Positions 1 to 9,495 of a stretch of 64,000 nucleotides of DNA are shown piece after piece. Each line of letters starts with the position of its first letter. The first letter of the stretch is position 1. A program made the position numbers and the translations under genes. The stretch comes from Tigriopus japonicus (lineage: Eukaryota; Arthropoda; Copepoda; Harpacticoida; Harpacticidae). The notes beneath the pieces are model-generated. The model did not search any database. It worked only from the letters and a program-made list of their open reading frames with translations, and was not told the origin of the DNA. The DNA is taken from assembly GCA_010645155.1 (NCBI GenBank), contig CM021316.1, positions 2,218,262 through 2,282,261 of the forward strand. Direction: 5' to 3'.

Positions 1-2227
1 GTTTGAGGGTCATTTGTTCTAATATCAGAGCAGGTTTGCATCTCAATCATTCGTGTAACACATACAGTTAGTCTAACATCATTAGTTCATTGCATAATAG
101 TAATTTCAATCTTATTGGAGATTGTTGAAGAAATGAGAATAATGATCATATTAATTGCAACCGTGGTTTGTAATACTCTTCTTGCACATTATCCCTATTC
201 TTATTATTTTTCTCCTCGTCTCCTACGACAATTCAAGATGGAACACGTGATTTGCTACAAAACATAATAATGATTGATGATGACAATAATGATGATGATG
301 AATGCCACAATGGCATACATTGGATAATTGTCCAAGAAGGGAGGGAAAAGTGATCCCTACTTCTATTGGGAAGATTGAAGCTAATGGATTTTGGCATAAA
401 AACTCGTTTTGCTTGCTTGCGAATCCATTTGCTAATCAATTCTTATTTTAATTGTGCAATCGATATCAGATTCACCATACCTTCAAATGTGTAGCATATG
501 AATTTTGTTTTAAGACGAAGGTTGCATTAGAACTATCCATAATAATAATAATAATATGATGATATTAGTACATAGTAGGCCGCTTAGCATTGGGGAATAA
601 TCTTTAGTTTTGCATTATGAGAGAAAGGGTAAACTTTGCGAGGCAAGATTTGTTCCTACGGTGGTTCCTTGAAGAAGAACAAAAGATTCACACTAAGTAA
701 CAACTGCAAGATATGCGTGTGATTTTGTATGCCGAGGAAAATCTGCTCAGAAATGACTTATTTTTCTCAAGGATTTGGTTTGGCACAAGTTCTCTTAATT
801 GCTGTTTCCGAGCTAGTAGATCCTGAATGAGTAAATCCGGATTCTGTCTGACAAGGCAGTAATATGAGTATTAATTTCCAGTGGAGAACCCTAAATCTAG
901 AAGGATAAAAAAACGTCTTGAAGTAATTGCTACCAATATGTAACAGCGTGTTGTTTACGCCATAATTAGCATTATACAACTATTTCAAGACATTTTGATC
1001 ACATATAGAAGAAGGGGTCGACAAACCACATTACATTGTTCGGGATGTGAGTGTAAAATGTCAAGGAACTGAAAAAGGATTTGAATTCATATGGTGCATT
1101 GTGGGATCATCCGATTTAAGAGAGTTCATTTTTTGTTGACTTTTTCACACTGGGAAAATTTGATAAATGCAAGTTCTTTTTTAGTTTGATAGATTTGGAG
1201 GAAAAGCTGAAAGAGAGAGAGAGGAGAGAGAGAGAGAGAAAGGGATACTGTAGGTAGAGAAGGAGAAAAACGATTCTCGAGTAAATTCCCGAAATGGCCT
1301 AAATGGTACCAACGAATCCAAAAGGAAAGGAATTTGAAAAGGAAGAATTAAATGAAATAAAACGTTGGCGAGCTTTGTTTTTAATTTGTTTAAAGCAAAA
1401 CGGAAATCAATCGTAAATTGAATAAGGCTTAAAAAAGCAAAGACAGAGCGGATAGAGTTCTGCTTGATAAGACGAGGAGGGAAAGATCAGATTGATGAGA
1501 TGGAAAGAGATAGATAGATAGAGATTCAAAGCAATGTAGCACCATGATATTCAGATGAGGCCATCAGACTCTTAGGTCAGATGGGGGGTTAAGAGAGTAT
1601 AGAGAGAGAAGAAAGAGTATGGCTTAAAGGGAATTGGTTGGGAAAATTGAAGAAAAATACTTTCTTTTTGAGGGGTATCAAGAGATCAATGATTTTGCAT
1701 CATCATCGTCCTTGGGTTAAGGGTGTTTTAGCAGGGAAAACGCAGGCTACATTTACGTGCACATTTTTTACAATGTTTTATGTAGAAGACACATTTCTCA
1801 AAAGTGTCTTGAAAATAGCAATGTTGACTACTTTCTAATAATCTCTCTTTCTTTGCATGGATAGATTGGGACAGGATGGCGAGAACAAACCATTCGCAAA
1901 TGTAGAAGTATGCAATGTTCAGCTGAGTATTAATAAGTTACAAATCACACGAATTATGATAATAATGACAGAAATAATGCATAGATTTCGAATATCCTTG
2001 GTGGGTGCAATGAATTTGAGCTACAATCATGAGCTGACATCATTCCTTTCCTGGAACTTCGCTAGGTATTTGTAGTGAGCATGTAATACTGCAAATTACA
2101 TTAGCAGCCACCCTGACAACTTCAGCTCTGACCAAATTCACGTGTGTGAGAGGCTGGTGCATTTGTAAGGTAAGGAAAAGGACTCAACATCTGTTGTTAA
2201 AGGGATGAGATCAATATCGCTCAAGTT
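1..2227. other. 3' flank and presumed 3' untranslated region
   Basis: The region lies downstream of the stop of the minus-strand gene. No canonical AATAAA is present on the minus strand between 2227 and 1. The nearest variants are ATTAAA at 1385-1380 and 452-447, so the transcript end is undefined. A GA-rich microsatellite lies at 1211-1243. Short open frames on both strands are not supported as genes. Confidence 0.4.
1211..1243 (+). repeat. (GA)n microsatellite
   Basis: An almost pure GA run interrupted by one GG. Confidence 0.85.
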
Positions 2228-4402
2228 CTATAAGCAACCGTTCCCCCAACATCCGCACCATGGCAAATCTCGTGTGAGCGCTAAATCCTTTTGGCTCTTT
2301 TTGGCATCTGAGTTCGAGCTGTCTTTATTGTTACTGGCATTGTTCTTGGAACTACTCTTTGTACTGTTGCTTCGACTCCTGGAGCTGCGATGGTCTTCAC
2401 CATTTTCGGTCAATCCTTCCACCGGACCTTGTTTGGACGACCGATTTGATTTTGAGCCAGACTTGCGATGATGATCCTTTCGACGAGCCTTTGACGACGA
2501 GCGTGGCGGGTCGGCGTTGGCCACGATCTCGTCTCCTGGACCCGAACCTTTCCGTAGAATTCCATTCACAGTCTTTGAGGTTATTCGAGTAGAAGTCGGG
2601 CCTGAACCAGGCTCTTCAAACACCACCGAGGCTCGTTTGTTATTGTTATTATTAGAACCATCTCGGACTGCTTCTATGCTTGTTTTACCTCCCGCCATAG
2701 ACGAGGTTAAGGAGTTGCTCGAGTCTGACGTTTTGGGTAGCTTATACTGTTGGGAATGCGTGTATTTTCGTAAGGATGAAGCCAACCCTCCACCAACGGA
2801 GGACTCTTTAGTCGTTTTCTTCGTATCGGCGGTCTCTCCTATTGAGCTGCTCCCTCGTAACCTTGAGAAGGTAGAAGAAGAATTCGGATGTCCATTGGAC
2901 GCCCCGGTGATGACGCTGGAAGTGCTACCATTCGACGAAGGAGCCTTGTATGGAGGTGGAGATAAAGTTGGAATATCCAGGGATTCGCCTGGAACATAAC
3001 TATTGGTTGAAAGGTCCACCTCATCTGTCCCAGCCCCCGCAGTTCTTGATCCTCCATTCAGACCAGCTCCTCCGTTACCATTGGCGGGCTGACTTGAGTC
3101 TTTGTCTGGAGGAGAGCGAGAAATCACAGCCCCAATTCGACTTCGAAGTGATCTGCCAATCTTGGGTGACGCAGGTACCGAAGAATTGGAGGAGTTATCT
3201 GCGCCGGAATTGCTATCTCGAAACGCAGATGTAAGGGGAGGTTGAGGGGGTGCCACAGGTGTGGACAGAAGCCCTGTCACCCCAGTTGAGATCATTTCTG
3301 TTCTTGATGAAGTCAAGGAACAGCTCGAGAATGGAATGCATGTTGAAGAAAGGGCAGGTGGCTGAGGGACTTCGCCCGAGGAAGGAGGTGAATTGACGGT
3401 TCCATTGCAATGACCGGGCTTGGCTCGTGATTTTGGCCCACTTGTGGCACCAGGTTGCGATCCCGTGCGATAGGTGGTGGATGAACTTTTGTTTGGGTGA
3501 CTTGTTGATTGTTCGGAATCTCTCACTGTGGCAGCACTTTGTAGTGTGTAGGGTTCGCAGATTTCATCCTGATTAAGGACTCGAATTAGGATCTTGCAAC
3601 CTCCTACAGTGACAAAATCCGGCACTTGCGTGTGTGCTCGGGGTTTAAGGCGCACAAATCTCTCGCCCGTATCGATTCCTTTATAGAACCGTCGCTCCAC
3701 CTCACCGATAGAGATACCAAACGTGCTCACAAGCATTGTTATGGTTGCGTCTGTGATATAATGGGGCACACCTGTGAGGCAAATCACTACTGAGTCGTTA
3801 GTAATGTCAACCACCTTGATGGGGATGCCTCGCACGTAAAAGCCGTAAGTGGTGAGATGCTGTAGACTTTCCTTTTTGCTCAGACAAATGTAGACGTTAT
3901 TGGCCACAAGTCGCACACCTTGAAGATCATTAAGCTTGTCTTCGAACTGCTTTTCCAACTCATCAATGATTTCTGGCACTGTGATGTCGCTTAAAAGGGG
4001 ATAATCTTTCGTGCTGAACATGACGGTGTTTGGTTCGATTGAGTTTAGTCTGACAATATGGCCCCGATAGGAAGACGAACTGGCATTACGATTGGCTTTG
4101 GTGGTCGAGGTGGTCGTCCAACCTCCTCCGGCATTGGAAGAGGCCGCTTCCGTGGCTGACCGGGGTAAGGTGGCGTGCCCCGGACCCATAGATGCCGAGG
4201 TCGAGGCCAGGGGTGAGGTGGCTGTGATAGGTAAAAGCGAAGGAAATGACTGACTTCCCATCTGGTTCTCTTCCATCTTGCCGTTAATGTAGACAAAGGC
4301 ATTCTGTTGGTAAGTGACTGACTGAGGTTCCTTGGCTGACGAGGTGTTGCAACCATATTGGCGTACCACTTGGGTTTTGCTTCCGTCCTTGCTTGTTCGA
4401 AT
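2228..4402 (-). CDS. Terminal coding exon 6 (residues 478-1201): folded domain, disordered tail, Cys/Trp C-terminus
   Basis: This is the longest open frame in the window: 2175 bases from acceptor ATTTTCAG at 4403 to a TAG at 2230-2228. Residues 478-540 read like conserved coding sequence (QVVRQYGCNTSS, NAFVYINGK). Residues about 592-760 alternate beta-like and helical segments: IVRLNSIEPNTVMF, VPEIIDELEKQF, VYICLSKKESL, VVICLTGVPHYIT, GEVERRFYKGIDTGERFVRLKP and CKILIRVLNQDE. By eye this layout resembles the fold preceding zinc knuckles in ZCCHC3-type and Gag-like proteins, but the CX2CX4HX4C knuckles are absent. The remaining 440 residues are Ser/Asn/Pro/Lys-rich and probably disordered. The protein ends DLPWCGCWGNGCL, a Cys/Trp cluster unlike the tail before it. 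Plus-strand open frames across this exon are antisense shadows. Confidence 0.9.
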   Translation of the reverse strand: MRTSKDGSKTQVVRQYGCNTSSAKEPQSVTYQQNAFVYINGKMEENQMGSQSFPSLLPITATSPLASTSASMGPGHATLPRSATEAASSNAGGGWTTTSTTKANRNASSSSYRGHIVRLNSIEPNTVMFSTKDYPLLSDITVPEIIDELEKQFEDKLNDLQGVRLVANNVYICLSKKESLQHLTTYGFYVRGIPIKVVDITNDSVVICLTGVPHYITDATITMLVSTFGISIGEVERRFYKGIDTGERFVRLKPRAHTQVPDFVTVGGCKILIRVLNQDEICEPYTLQSAATVRDSEQSTSHPNKSSSTTYRTGSQPGATSGPKSRAKPGHCNGTVNSPPSSGEVPQPPALSSTCIPFSSCSLTSSRTEMISTGVTGLLSTPVAPPQPPLTSAFRDSNSGADNSSNSSVPASPKIGRSLRSRIGAVISRSPPDKDSSQPANGNGGAGLNGGSRTAGAGTDEVDLSTNSYVPGESLDIPTLSPPPYKAPSSNGSTSSVITGASNGHPNSSSTFSRLRGSSSIGETADTKKTTKESSVGGGLASSLRKYTHSQQYKLPKTSDSSNSLTSSMAGGKTSIEAVRDGSNNNNNKRASVVFEEPGSGPTSTRITSKTVNGILRKGSGPGDEIVANADPPRSSSKARRKDHHRKSGSKSNRSSKQGPVEGLTENGEDHRSSRSRSNSTKSSSKNNASNNKDSSNSDAKKSQKDLALTRDLPWCGCWGNGCL
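2231..2266 (-). other. C-terminal Cys/Trp motif (last 12 residues)
   Basis: The last 12 residues are LPWCGCWGNGCL, with three Cys and two Trp directly after a low-complexity Ser/Asn/Lys/Gln tail. The abrupt change in composition right before the stop suggests selection for a short functional terminus. It is not a CaaX box because no Cys is at position -4. Metal binding or lipidation are possible but unproven. Confidence 0.45.
3554..4060 (-). other. Putative folded nucleic-acid-binding-like domain within exon 6
   Basis: This is the region encoding residues about 592-760. The predicted pattern is strand, helix, strand, strand, helix, strand, strand. The core phrases are VVICLTGVPHYIT, a helix starting DATITMLVSTFG, then EVERRFYKGIDTG, ERFVRLKP and a Cys-Lys-Ile-Leu-Ile strand. 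It resembles RRM-like and ZCCHC3-like modules, in which a second RRM-like unit compares a Gly-rich turn plus Arg-rich strand. The similarity is from memory of family layout and not from a search. No zinc-knuckle cysteines follow it. Confidence 0.4.
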
Positions 4403-4695
4403 CTGAAAATTGATTAAGTAAAAATAAAAGGAATCCTAAATCTTTTTAAAATTCATTTAAATTTTAATTTAAATTAAAAATCATTTTAAAAGGAATCATT
4501 TTAAAACTATTGCATCATTTTATCATTAAAGAGGAAGTACACATCCCCTTCTAATCCAATCATGAGGTTGTTGCCTCTTGGGTTAAAATTCAAGTTCAGT
4601 TTGATTTTAGTAAGATTCTTGTAGGATTCAGAAGCTTTCCATCTTGCCCATTTAAGTTTCCAAGACACAACCGCAAAAACAGTAGAATGTCTTAC
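4403..4695 (-). other. Intron 5, 293 bp, AT-rich
   Basis: On the minus strand it has a GTAAGA donor and an ATTTTCAG acceptor. Positions 4420-4530 are low-complexity A/T with repeated attttaaa-like words. No gene is seen in it. Confidence 0.75.
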
Positions 4696-4896
4696 CTTCT
4701 CCGTGAGGGTAACGCTTCTCCGTCTCAAGGTGGAGAAACCGGACGAACAATCGGTTTCTGTGGGCGAACTTGGGCAAGAATGAGTTTCTCGGGGTTGGAC
4801 CTCGCCTCCATTTCCAGAGGAATTCACCACCTCAGATAAGGTATCACATGGTTTGCAATCACAGCTTGTGCCTAAGTCAAGACCATCTTGTGGGTG
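4696..4896 (-). CDS. Coding exon 5 (residues 411-477), Cys-containing segment
   Basis: The exon is bounded by acceptor TTTTGTTCCAG and donor AAG|GTAAGA. It is 201 bases long and phase 0 at both ends, so again skippable in frame. It encodes HPQDGLDLGTSCDCKPCDTL near its start, with three closely spaced cysteines (CDCKPC), then ETHSCPSSPTETDC and a basic end, FSTLRRRSVTLTEK. The RRRS motif would be a plausible phosphorylation site for a basophilic kinase (inference). The cysteine spacing does not match a zinc finger that I know. A 293-bp AT-rich intron separates it from the final exon. Confidence 0.76.
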
Positions 4897-6940
4897 CTGG
4901 AACAAAAGAAAAGAGAGGGAAACTCGTTTAAATAACTCTTTTGTCCTGAGAATCAAAAAAAAGTCGTGTCGGAGTCGTCGTTTGCCCATCATATAACACG
5001 GGCGTCACGAGTCACGATCCTATAGAAAGATTCGCTGACACTCATTGGAAATGCAAGACACGAAGGTTAAAGGCATAAGTTAGAGGGTGACACTAAGTAG
5101 ATTGAACATGGTTGCTGGCCCCAAGTCTCAGAAAAGACCTTGAACCACGTGTGACTAGAAGCTTGAGCGTGACTAGCAATAGGCTGGCTCACTGGTTATT
5201 TTTATTACAGTGGTGGGGGGTGTACGTCGAGACTTTCCCTTATGTTGATTACAAAAACCCATGTCAAGAAATGGATCTACAATCCATTCAATATCGTGTC
5301 ACAATAACGTGCGAATGAACTTGGAACTAATGCATATGCTCCCATAGTGCTTGAGTTGGCGACGTGCTTGGAGCGTGGAACGTGTCGGAATCTGCCAAAA
5401 AGGCTACCAAACAATTGTGCAATAATAGCGGGGTTCCCAATTTCAGTTTGTATTAGGTATACAGGTGCCCCCATTGAGAATTTGTAATTGGATTTGCCCT
5501 TGTCCTAAGCCCTCCAATGTGAAACTCTTCTCGTTCCTTGGCTTTGATAACTTCTATTTGCTCCACCATTTATGTGTTCCTATGAATCACTGGCCTGCTC
5601 TGCATTACTCACATTCTTCACCAAGAACGATCTAGTGTGCACTCACATTCTATGGTTGGCTCTACAATGTGTACCTATATACCTTAAGAAAACCCGAGGC
5701 ATCCATTCCTTGGCAAGGTTAGCTTGTGGTATGCACTCAGAAGCGTTTTATGTTCCAAAAACTGTACGTTAGCGGCTCCTAAACCGACTCAGATGAAAAT
5801 AAGCGCTTTAGTTAGGTCATAGTTTCGATCTCCAGAGACTGGGACGATGGGATTTGTTGGTAAAGCTCGAGCTCGTTCGCGTATGCATTAGTTCTCAGGC
5901 ATTGTAGAAAGCAAATATATTTCTTCTTCTTCTTAGTTCGACAACGTCTTTTTCAAAGCAAGTGCCGCCCATTGAACCATTTTTCATTTTACACTCGAGA
6001 ACCCGAGCCAACTTTGGGATCTTAGTTCCAATTTGTCGTGAGAAAAAAGTAAATAGAAAGAGCCTGGTTGAAACGACGACCAAGTCTTCTGTCCTCATTA
6101 CCACGACCACTTCTGTAGTACAATACTGTAGTAGAGCAGCATGTGTACTACTTCAGTCCTTGAAAATGGCGTGGAGGTTTGATGTAATAAGACATTGTGC
6201 CAAAAGCCTTTTTTCGGTCTTGCTCAAGCATGGGAACATACGCAAAGAGAGGGATTCGCCAGTCCTGGAAAGGGTTCTCAAGGATAGAAAGTTTGCAGAA
6301 ACCATTTTCAAAGGATGATATTGTTCACAAACTGGAAACAAGGCCAACAGAGCAAGTTGGAGACACAAAATTTGGACGCTGGGTTAAATGAAACAAAACA
6401 AAGAAAGGGGTTTTGCCTGACTCCTGGTATGCATTATCGATCGAGTTCCATGGCTTCAAATTGGTGCGAAGTCACTAGATATTTTGGCCCCTCCCCATGT
6501 TGCGCTACGCTGAGATTTGAGTGATACAGGGGCAAAAGGAGTGTCCTATGTACGTAAGTATTTCGTCGAAAGCCTTTTCGTCTGACTGCAAACAAACCTT
6601 CCCTCACGCCCATAGTGTGCATAAAGTCGTAGATGCTTAAAGAGCGAGGGAGATCAAGAGCCCGTGAGTAATTGTTCTCGGCTCACTGAAGAGAAACTTA
6701 TGCAAAATTGTTGCTTTGCTTGGTCCTGGACTCTAAGCAAACCTCAAAGAGGCCACTATTCTTGAGTTTAACAAAGTTGGGAAAGCTCGGTATGAGAACT
6801 GGATTTGAGGTTTGAGGGTGGCTCACTAACTTTCTGGACCATTTGGTCAAGGTAGGTATGGTCTTGGAACACAAATTGGAACACCAACTTTATCCTGGGC
6901 TGTTGCACGCAGTGCTTCTGTTTTCATTGTATTTGACAGG

Positions 6941-6948
6941 AGGAAGAC
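6941..6948 (+). repeat. Left target-site duplication of the hAT-type element
   Basis: The sequence aggaagac directly precedes the left terminus and matches 8 of 8 bases after the right terminus. Confidence 0.88.
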
Positions 6949-6965
6949 CAGGGTGGGCATTTGAT

Positions 6966-7062
6966 TTTTGGACATTTTGTCCACCCCTGTCCAAAAGGTG
7001 TCCAAAAGTGTCCAAAAATAAGGCTGTCCAAAAATAGGAGTGTCCAAAAGTGTCCAAAAATA
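6966..7062 (+). repeat. Left subterminal GTCCAAAA array
   Basis: Six copies of GTCCAAAA start at 6989, 7000, 7010, 7026, 7042 and 7052, spaced 11, 10, 16, 16 and 10 bp. One inverted copy of the core precedes them at 6967-6973. Short subterminal motifs of this kind are known transposase-binding sites in hAT elements; that role is inferred here. Confidence 0.8.
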
Positions 7063-7899
7063 GTAATTCGAAAAATAATGGTTAAAAACATTTTTAGAAT
7101 AACATTCTACAAACTTTCTCTCCAAAATAAACGTCACTTGACAAAATCTAACCAAGAATAAGTCAATTCAGCATAAGAAACTTACACTTAATTAAATGAG
7201 CCAATAACTTGAAGGCCAAACTGGACATTTGAACTTTCCACTCTTTTCATTTGACCACCGAGCATCGGCCATAATGTGGGAAAGAATGATCGACTGAAGG
7301 AATGAACGAACAAACGAATGTGAGACTGGGACTACTAATAACACGCTCACACCACACTTCATGTTAAACATAGTATGCGAGTACATTTTAAAGCTAATTG
7401 TGTCTTGATTTGTGACAAGAGAAGGTTACTTAGTATTTTGATTTATATTCCAAAGTTTATCATTGTTGCAAGTGTTTCCCATCCAAGAGGCAAGAAGTCT
7501 TTTGACCTGACTGTCCAAAAAATGTTAACTATAATAAAGCACACTCAAACTGATATCAGATTGCAATGTGGGTATTATAATGCTTTTGCCAAAGAATTAA
7601 AGCAGTGTTGTTTTACTATTAAAAAAGACAAGACTCTTGTTTACAGATGAGGAAATAAAATGTAAATCTTGAAACATTTTGAACAGTTACACACATTTTA
7701 CCATATTGTATAAATAAATCGTTTATTTTTTAACAAGTTATTAACAAGTTATCATGGCAAAGTTTATTTCTCCAAGTGATGTTCCCATTAATAGAACTAT
7801 TTTTGTTTAAGTACACAACCATGCATTCTTTAGAATTCAATTACTTATGTAGTGTAACTGGTTTTTTGTCTGATTTGTACAACTTTCTTTTACGTTTGT

Positions 7900-8070
7900 T
7901 GGACTTTTGGACACTTATGGACATCTTTTGGGGATTTTTGGACACCCTCTGGGGATTTTTGGACACCTTCTGGGTATTTTTGGACACTTTTGGACACTTT
8001 TGGACATTTTTGGACACTTTTGGACACTTTTGGACACTTTTGGACACTTTTGGACACTTTTGGACACTAG
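7900..8070 (+). repeat. Right subterminal array: 21-bp units grading into 10-bp TGGACACTTT units
   Basis: From 7981 to 8070 the 10-base unit tggacacttt repeats nine times, with one variant unit (tggacatttt) at 8001-8010 and the last unit degenerate. Before it, at about 7928-7985, lie longer units of about 21 bp built on the same TTTTTGGACAC core. The array is in reverse-complement orientation to the left-end array. Plus- and minus-strand open frames across it are artefacts of the repeat. Confidence 0.88.
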
Positions 8071-8111
8071 GGTGTCCAAAATGCTCTCGATGTCGAAAAA
8101 TGCCCACCCTG

Positions 8112-8119
8112 AGGAAGAC
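8112..8119 (+). repeat. Right target-site duplication of the hAT-type element
   Basis: The sequence aggaagac directly follows the right terminus and is identical to the left copy at 6941-6948. Confidence 0.88.
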
Positions 8120-9450
8120 CGGCGAAAAATGATAATGATAACCTCATCATCCAAAAGAGTAAGAACAGTGAGTCAGTGGAGAAGGAAATGGGTTTTTATT
8201 CCTGGCTTTACGATGTTGTGTACGCTAACAATTTCTCAGGAGTGATCTCAAGCATAATAATATGGGAAGTTACGATGTACAAAGAGAATCATCTCGCCAC
8301 TGTTATTTACTCATCATTGAAGCCCCTAATCAATTCACGCTCTACTGCTCGTGCATAAAGCCAACGTCCAGCATTGAAAATCGACGTAAGAACCGACTGA
8401 ATTATCATTATTATGAATATTTCTAGAACATTTTCTTTGGTAATTTGTTAGCTTTAAAATCGTTTGATAGGTTTCAAACTTGAAAATATTTTTGAATCAA
8501 CTTTGGATAAACAAATGGCCTACCAATGAGGAACCATTATCGTGGTGGTCGAATCGCAGAAAAAGAAAAAAAAACATGGAGATCCGAACTCGTTCGTGGA
8601 ACGTCTGGATTTGTCACCCATGTGTCCCAAAAGCTAAGATTATCTAGGATCTGGATAAAGCTCTCTATCTTTGCTGCACCTAGTGCCTAAGGCACGTCGT
8701 TGTCTCGATCAATCTAAACTGGATCCTTTGGCGATCATGTGAGTGCGATCGGAAGACATGTTCTTAGAAGTGCAAAGCATGGAATACGTACACATATCGA
8801 ATGTGCATATGCATGGCTCCTCTCCTAAGTCACCTTGGCACCCAAAAACCACACCAACGAAAGTGACGCTGAATATTCAAAGAATCCCAACCACGATCTT
8901 GAAGGACTTTCTCGATTTATTCGTGGCCTAAAAGAAACCCAAAGCAAGGGACCGTTTTGGGCTCGAGGCCAAAAACTCGCCCATGGGGTGGCTCATTTCG
9001 ATATAGGACCTGTTCTACGTAGATGGTGCTCACATGGGATCGAACTTCTTGGAAAGAAAAAAAAACGTAGAGCGAGTAATGCCTGACGAGAGTCTGGTGA
9101 GTCCAATGGCTTGTAAAATTATTCAAACACATGAGGAGACGAGGCCACCCTGTCAGGTGGGACGTGTACACATTCATATATTTGGCGGCATGCAACCCCA
9201 GCCTTCCTCCCACCTTCAATAGTCTGTCGCTTTTACACGAACGAAAGGAACCATCCAACCAACAAACCAACCAAGGCCAACTGACATGGACTGAAATAGT
9301 GGTGTCAGAACACTACAAAGAGGACTTAAGGGCCCAGAGGCAACGGTGGGATTCTGGCATTCTGTATGAAAGATGATGAAAACATCCCAAAAGAAAGGAA
9401 TGCACGAGGAGGGGCTTATTTGGATATTGGAACTTCCTAGACCATACCAA

Positions 9451-9495
9451 ACTCTCGCTCTCTCACTCACACACTCTCTCACTCACTCACTCAGC
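9451..9495 (+). repeat. CT/CTCA-rich microsatellite
   Basis: Tandem ctctc and actc units, partly interrupted. Confidence 0.8.

Larger units (their letters stand above)
6949..8111. mobile_element. Non-autonomous hAT-type DNA transposon, 1163 bp
   Basis: The ends are the 14-bp inverted repeats CAGGGTGGGCATTT (6949-6962) and AAATGCCCACCCTG (8098-8111). They are flanked by a perfect 8-bp direct repeat, aggaagac, at 6941-6948 and 8112-8119. An 8-bp duplication with short CAG-starting termini is the signature of the hAT superfamily. Inside each end lies an array of the same core, GTCCAAAA on the left and its complement TTTTGGAC on the right. The middle (about 7080-7890) is AT-rich and encodes only short frames, the longest 91 codons at 7375-7650, none recognisable as transposase. 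The perfect target duplication suggests a fairly recent insertion into intron 4. Confidence 0.88.

Noticed and set aside
2517..2999. 160-codon plus-strand frame
   Set aside because: It lies wholly antisense to exon 6 and mirrors its low-complexity composition, so it is a shadow.
7900..8070. CRISPR-like regular repeat
   Set aside because: The units are contiguous 10-mers without unique spacers, in a eukaryotic transposon end.
7776..8245. Several overlapping frames rich in FGHFWTLLDT or VQKCPKVSK repeats
   Set aside because: They are translations of the 10-bp transposon array and not genes.
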